A stretch of 6,134 nt of DNA from a bacterium. GTDB taxonomy: Bacteria; Patescibacteriota; Minisyncoccia; Minisyncoccales; RBG-13-42-11. The stretch is taken from the NCBI GenBank assembly GCA_030646565.1, contig JAUSLA010000063.1:1-6134 (forward strand), given 5' to 3'. The notes beneath the pieces are model-generated. The model did not search any database, was not told the origin of the DNA, and was given only the letters and a program-made list of their open reading frames with translations. A program made the translations under genes and the position numbers. Shown in pieces: positions 5,584 through 6,134 of this stretch (positions are counted from its first letter, which is position 1; every line of letters starts with the position of its first letter).

Positions 5584-5606
5584 ATCCCCCTAAAGGGGGA
5601 TTTTTT
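5584..5606 (+). terminator. Intrinsic terminator just upstream of the greA-family gene
   Basis: ATCCCCC (5584-5590) and GGGGGAT (5595-5601) form a 7-bp stem with a TAAA loop, followed by a T-run to 5606. It stands 16 nt before the greA ATG and downstream of a promoter with no full-size gene between, so it either attenuates greA or ends a small RNA. Confidence 0.85.
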
Positions 5607-5621
5607 AACTCATTGAAATCT

Positions 5622-6098
5622 ATGGTTCAGGAAAAAAAATTTTATCTGACTGGAAAAGGATTGGAAAAATTAAAGAAAGAATACGAAGACTTAAGACAAA
5701 TCAAGCTGTCAAAAACCGGAGGAGAATCTCCTAAGATTTGGCATTCAGAAGATTTGAACCCCGAATACCTTGCCTTCCAGGAGGATATGGAGTTTTTAGA
5801 GTCAAGAATAGCCGAATTAGGATATATTATAAAAAATGCCAAAATTATCGGCGTTCCTGAAAAAGAGAAAAGAAGCAACATAGACTTGGGCGCTAAAGTT
5901 TTGGTTGAGGTAGAGGGCCAATCAGATGAGTTTGAAATCGTAGGAACATTAGAGGCTAACCCGGCCATAGGAAGAATTTCCGACGAGTCTCCTGTAGGGA
6001 GAGCTCTTCTGGGACACAAGAGCGGAGACGAGGTGATTGTTTCTTCTCCAATTAAAACGACTTACAGAATTAAGAAAATAAAATATAATACTATTTAA
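5622..6098 (+). CDS. greA: GreA-family transcript cleavage factor
   Basis: GreA rescues backtracked RNA polymerase by stimulating cleavage of the nascent RNA. From ATG 5622 the protein is 158 residues, the normal length, and opens FYLTGKGLEKLKKEYEDL. An N-terminal coiled coil spans about residues 5-78. The FKBP-like C-terminal domain carries GRISDESPVGRALLGHKSGDEV and ends YRIKKIKY. The coiled-coil tip reads HSEDLNPEY (41-49) where GreA usually has GDLSENAEY. Acidic Glu43, Asp44 and Glu48 are present, but the spacing differs and the Asn-Ala is lost, so activity may be altered. A GTG at 5565 is in frame with GAGGGG 8 nt upstream. Its 19 extra residues would be encoded by the terminator stem and do not match the family, so 5622 is preferred, though it lacks a Shine-Dalgarno. 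Confidence 0.9.
   Translation: MVQEKKFYLTGKGLEKLKKEYEDLRQIKLSKTGGESPKIWHSEDLNPEYLAFQEDMEFLESRIAELGYIIKNAKIIGVPEKEKRSNIDLGAKVLVEVEGQSDEFEIVGTLEANPAIGRISDESPVGRALLGHKSGDEVIVSSPIKTTYRIKKIKYNTI
6061..6089 (+). promoter_or_regulatory. Weak candidate promoter at the end of greA
   Basis: CTTACA (6061-6066, four of six) and a perfect TATAAT (6084-6089) are 17 bp apart and point out of the window. The AT-rich coding end could produce this by chance. Confidence 0.25.
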
Positions 6099-6110
6099 AA
6101 AAGCGACTAG

Positions 6111-6132
6111 TCAAAGAGATAAATCTCTTTTC
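6111..6132. repeat. AGAGAT-ATCTCT palindrome after greA
   Basis: This 22-base copy is identical to 5291-5312 and holds AAAGAGAT-AA-ATCTCTTT (6113-6130). The window ends two bases later, so the rest of the repeat, if present, is out of view. It again lies just after a gene end. Confidence 0.8.
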
Positions 6133-6134
6133 CA

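Larger units (their letters stand above)
5430..5606 (+). ncRNA. Attenuator-like 5' leader of the greA-family gene
   Basis: From the promoter to the terminator is about 175 nt with no large gene. ATCCCCC at 5584-5590 can pair downstream with GGGGGAT (5595-5601) to form a terminator. It can also pair upstream with an identical GGGGGAT (5553-5559), and that stem gains one more pair, A5552-T5591. Inside the upstream stem, AGAG and CTCT can also pair. This is the 1:2 versus 2:3 layout of an attenuator. The stop codon of a 29-codon mini-ORF touches segment 1. A terminated small RNA independent of greA is the other reading. Confidence 0.5.

Noticed and set aside
5565..5621. GTG start giving a 177-residue GreA
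   Set aside because: The extension is encoded by the terminator stem and T-run and has no family match, although a GAGGGG lies upstream.

Overview
The window carries part of a histidine biosynthesis operon, all on the + strand, followed by a GreA-type transcription factor gene. GreA, sigma70-like TTGACA promoters, Shine-Dalgarno sites and U-tailed intrinsic terminators point to a bacterium. Compact genes, AT-leaning codons, short gaps and some genes without a Shine-Dalgarno suggest a small-genome lineage such as the candidate phyla radiation (Patescibacteria). That placement is inference.

Layout: the 3' part of hisI (phosphoribosyl-AMP cyclohydrolase) enters from the left edge. A roughly 100-bp palindromic element flanked by an 11-bp direct repeat separates it from hisG (long-form ATP phosphoribosyltransferase). 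An unrecognised 93-residue gene follows, with its own strong promoter, Shine-Dalgarno and terminator and a higher-GC composition than its neighbours. Next come hisB (imidazoleglycerol-phosphate dehydratase, probably leaderless), hisC (histidinol-phosphate aminotransferase), an inositol-monophosphatase-family enzyme that is probably the histidinol-phosphate phosphatase, and, overlapping it, a protein joining a phosphoribosyltransferase-like domain to an Lrp/AsnC DNA-binding and RAM domain. A cluster of palindromic repeats lies behind it. The stretch 5397-5606 then holds a promoter, a 29-codon mini-ORF and an attenuator-like pair of alternative hairpins ahead of the greA-family gene. The window ends in another copy of the repeat palindrome.

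The his genes cover steps 1 (HisG), 3 (HisI), 6 (HisB), 7 (HisC) and probably 8 (phosphatase). HisE, HisA, HisH, HisF and HisD are not here and may lie to the left. The most interesting item is the PRTase-Lrp fusion: its N-terminal fold is of the kind that binds PRPP, the HisG substrate, and it is co-encoded with the pathway, so it is a candidate PRPP- or intermediate-sensing regulator of histidine synthesis. The greA leader and the element inserted at the hisI/hisG junction are the other two items worth following up.
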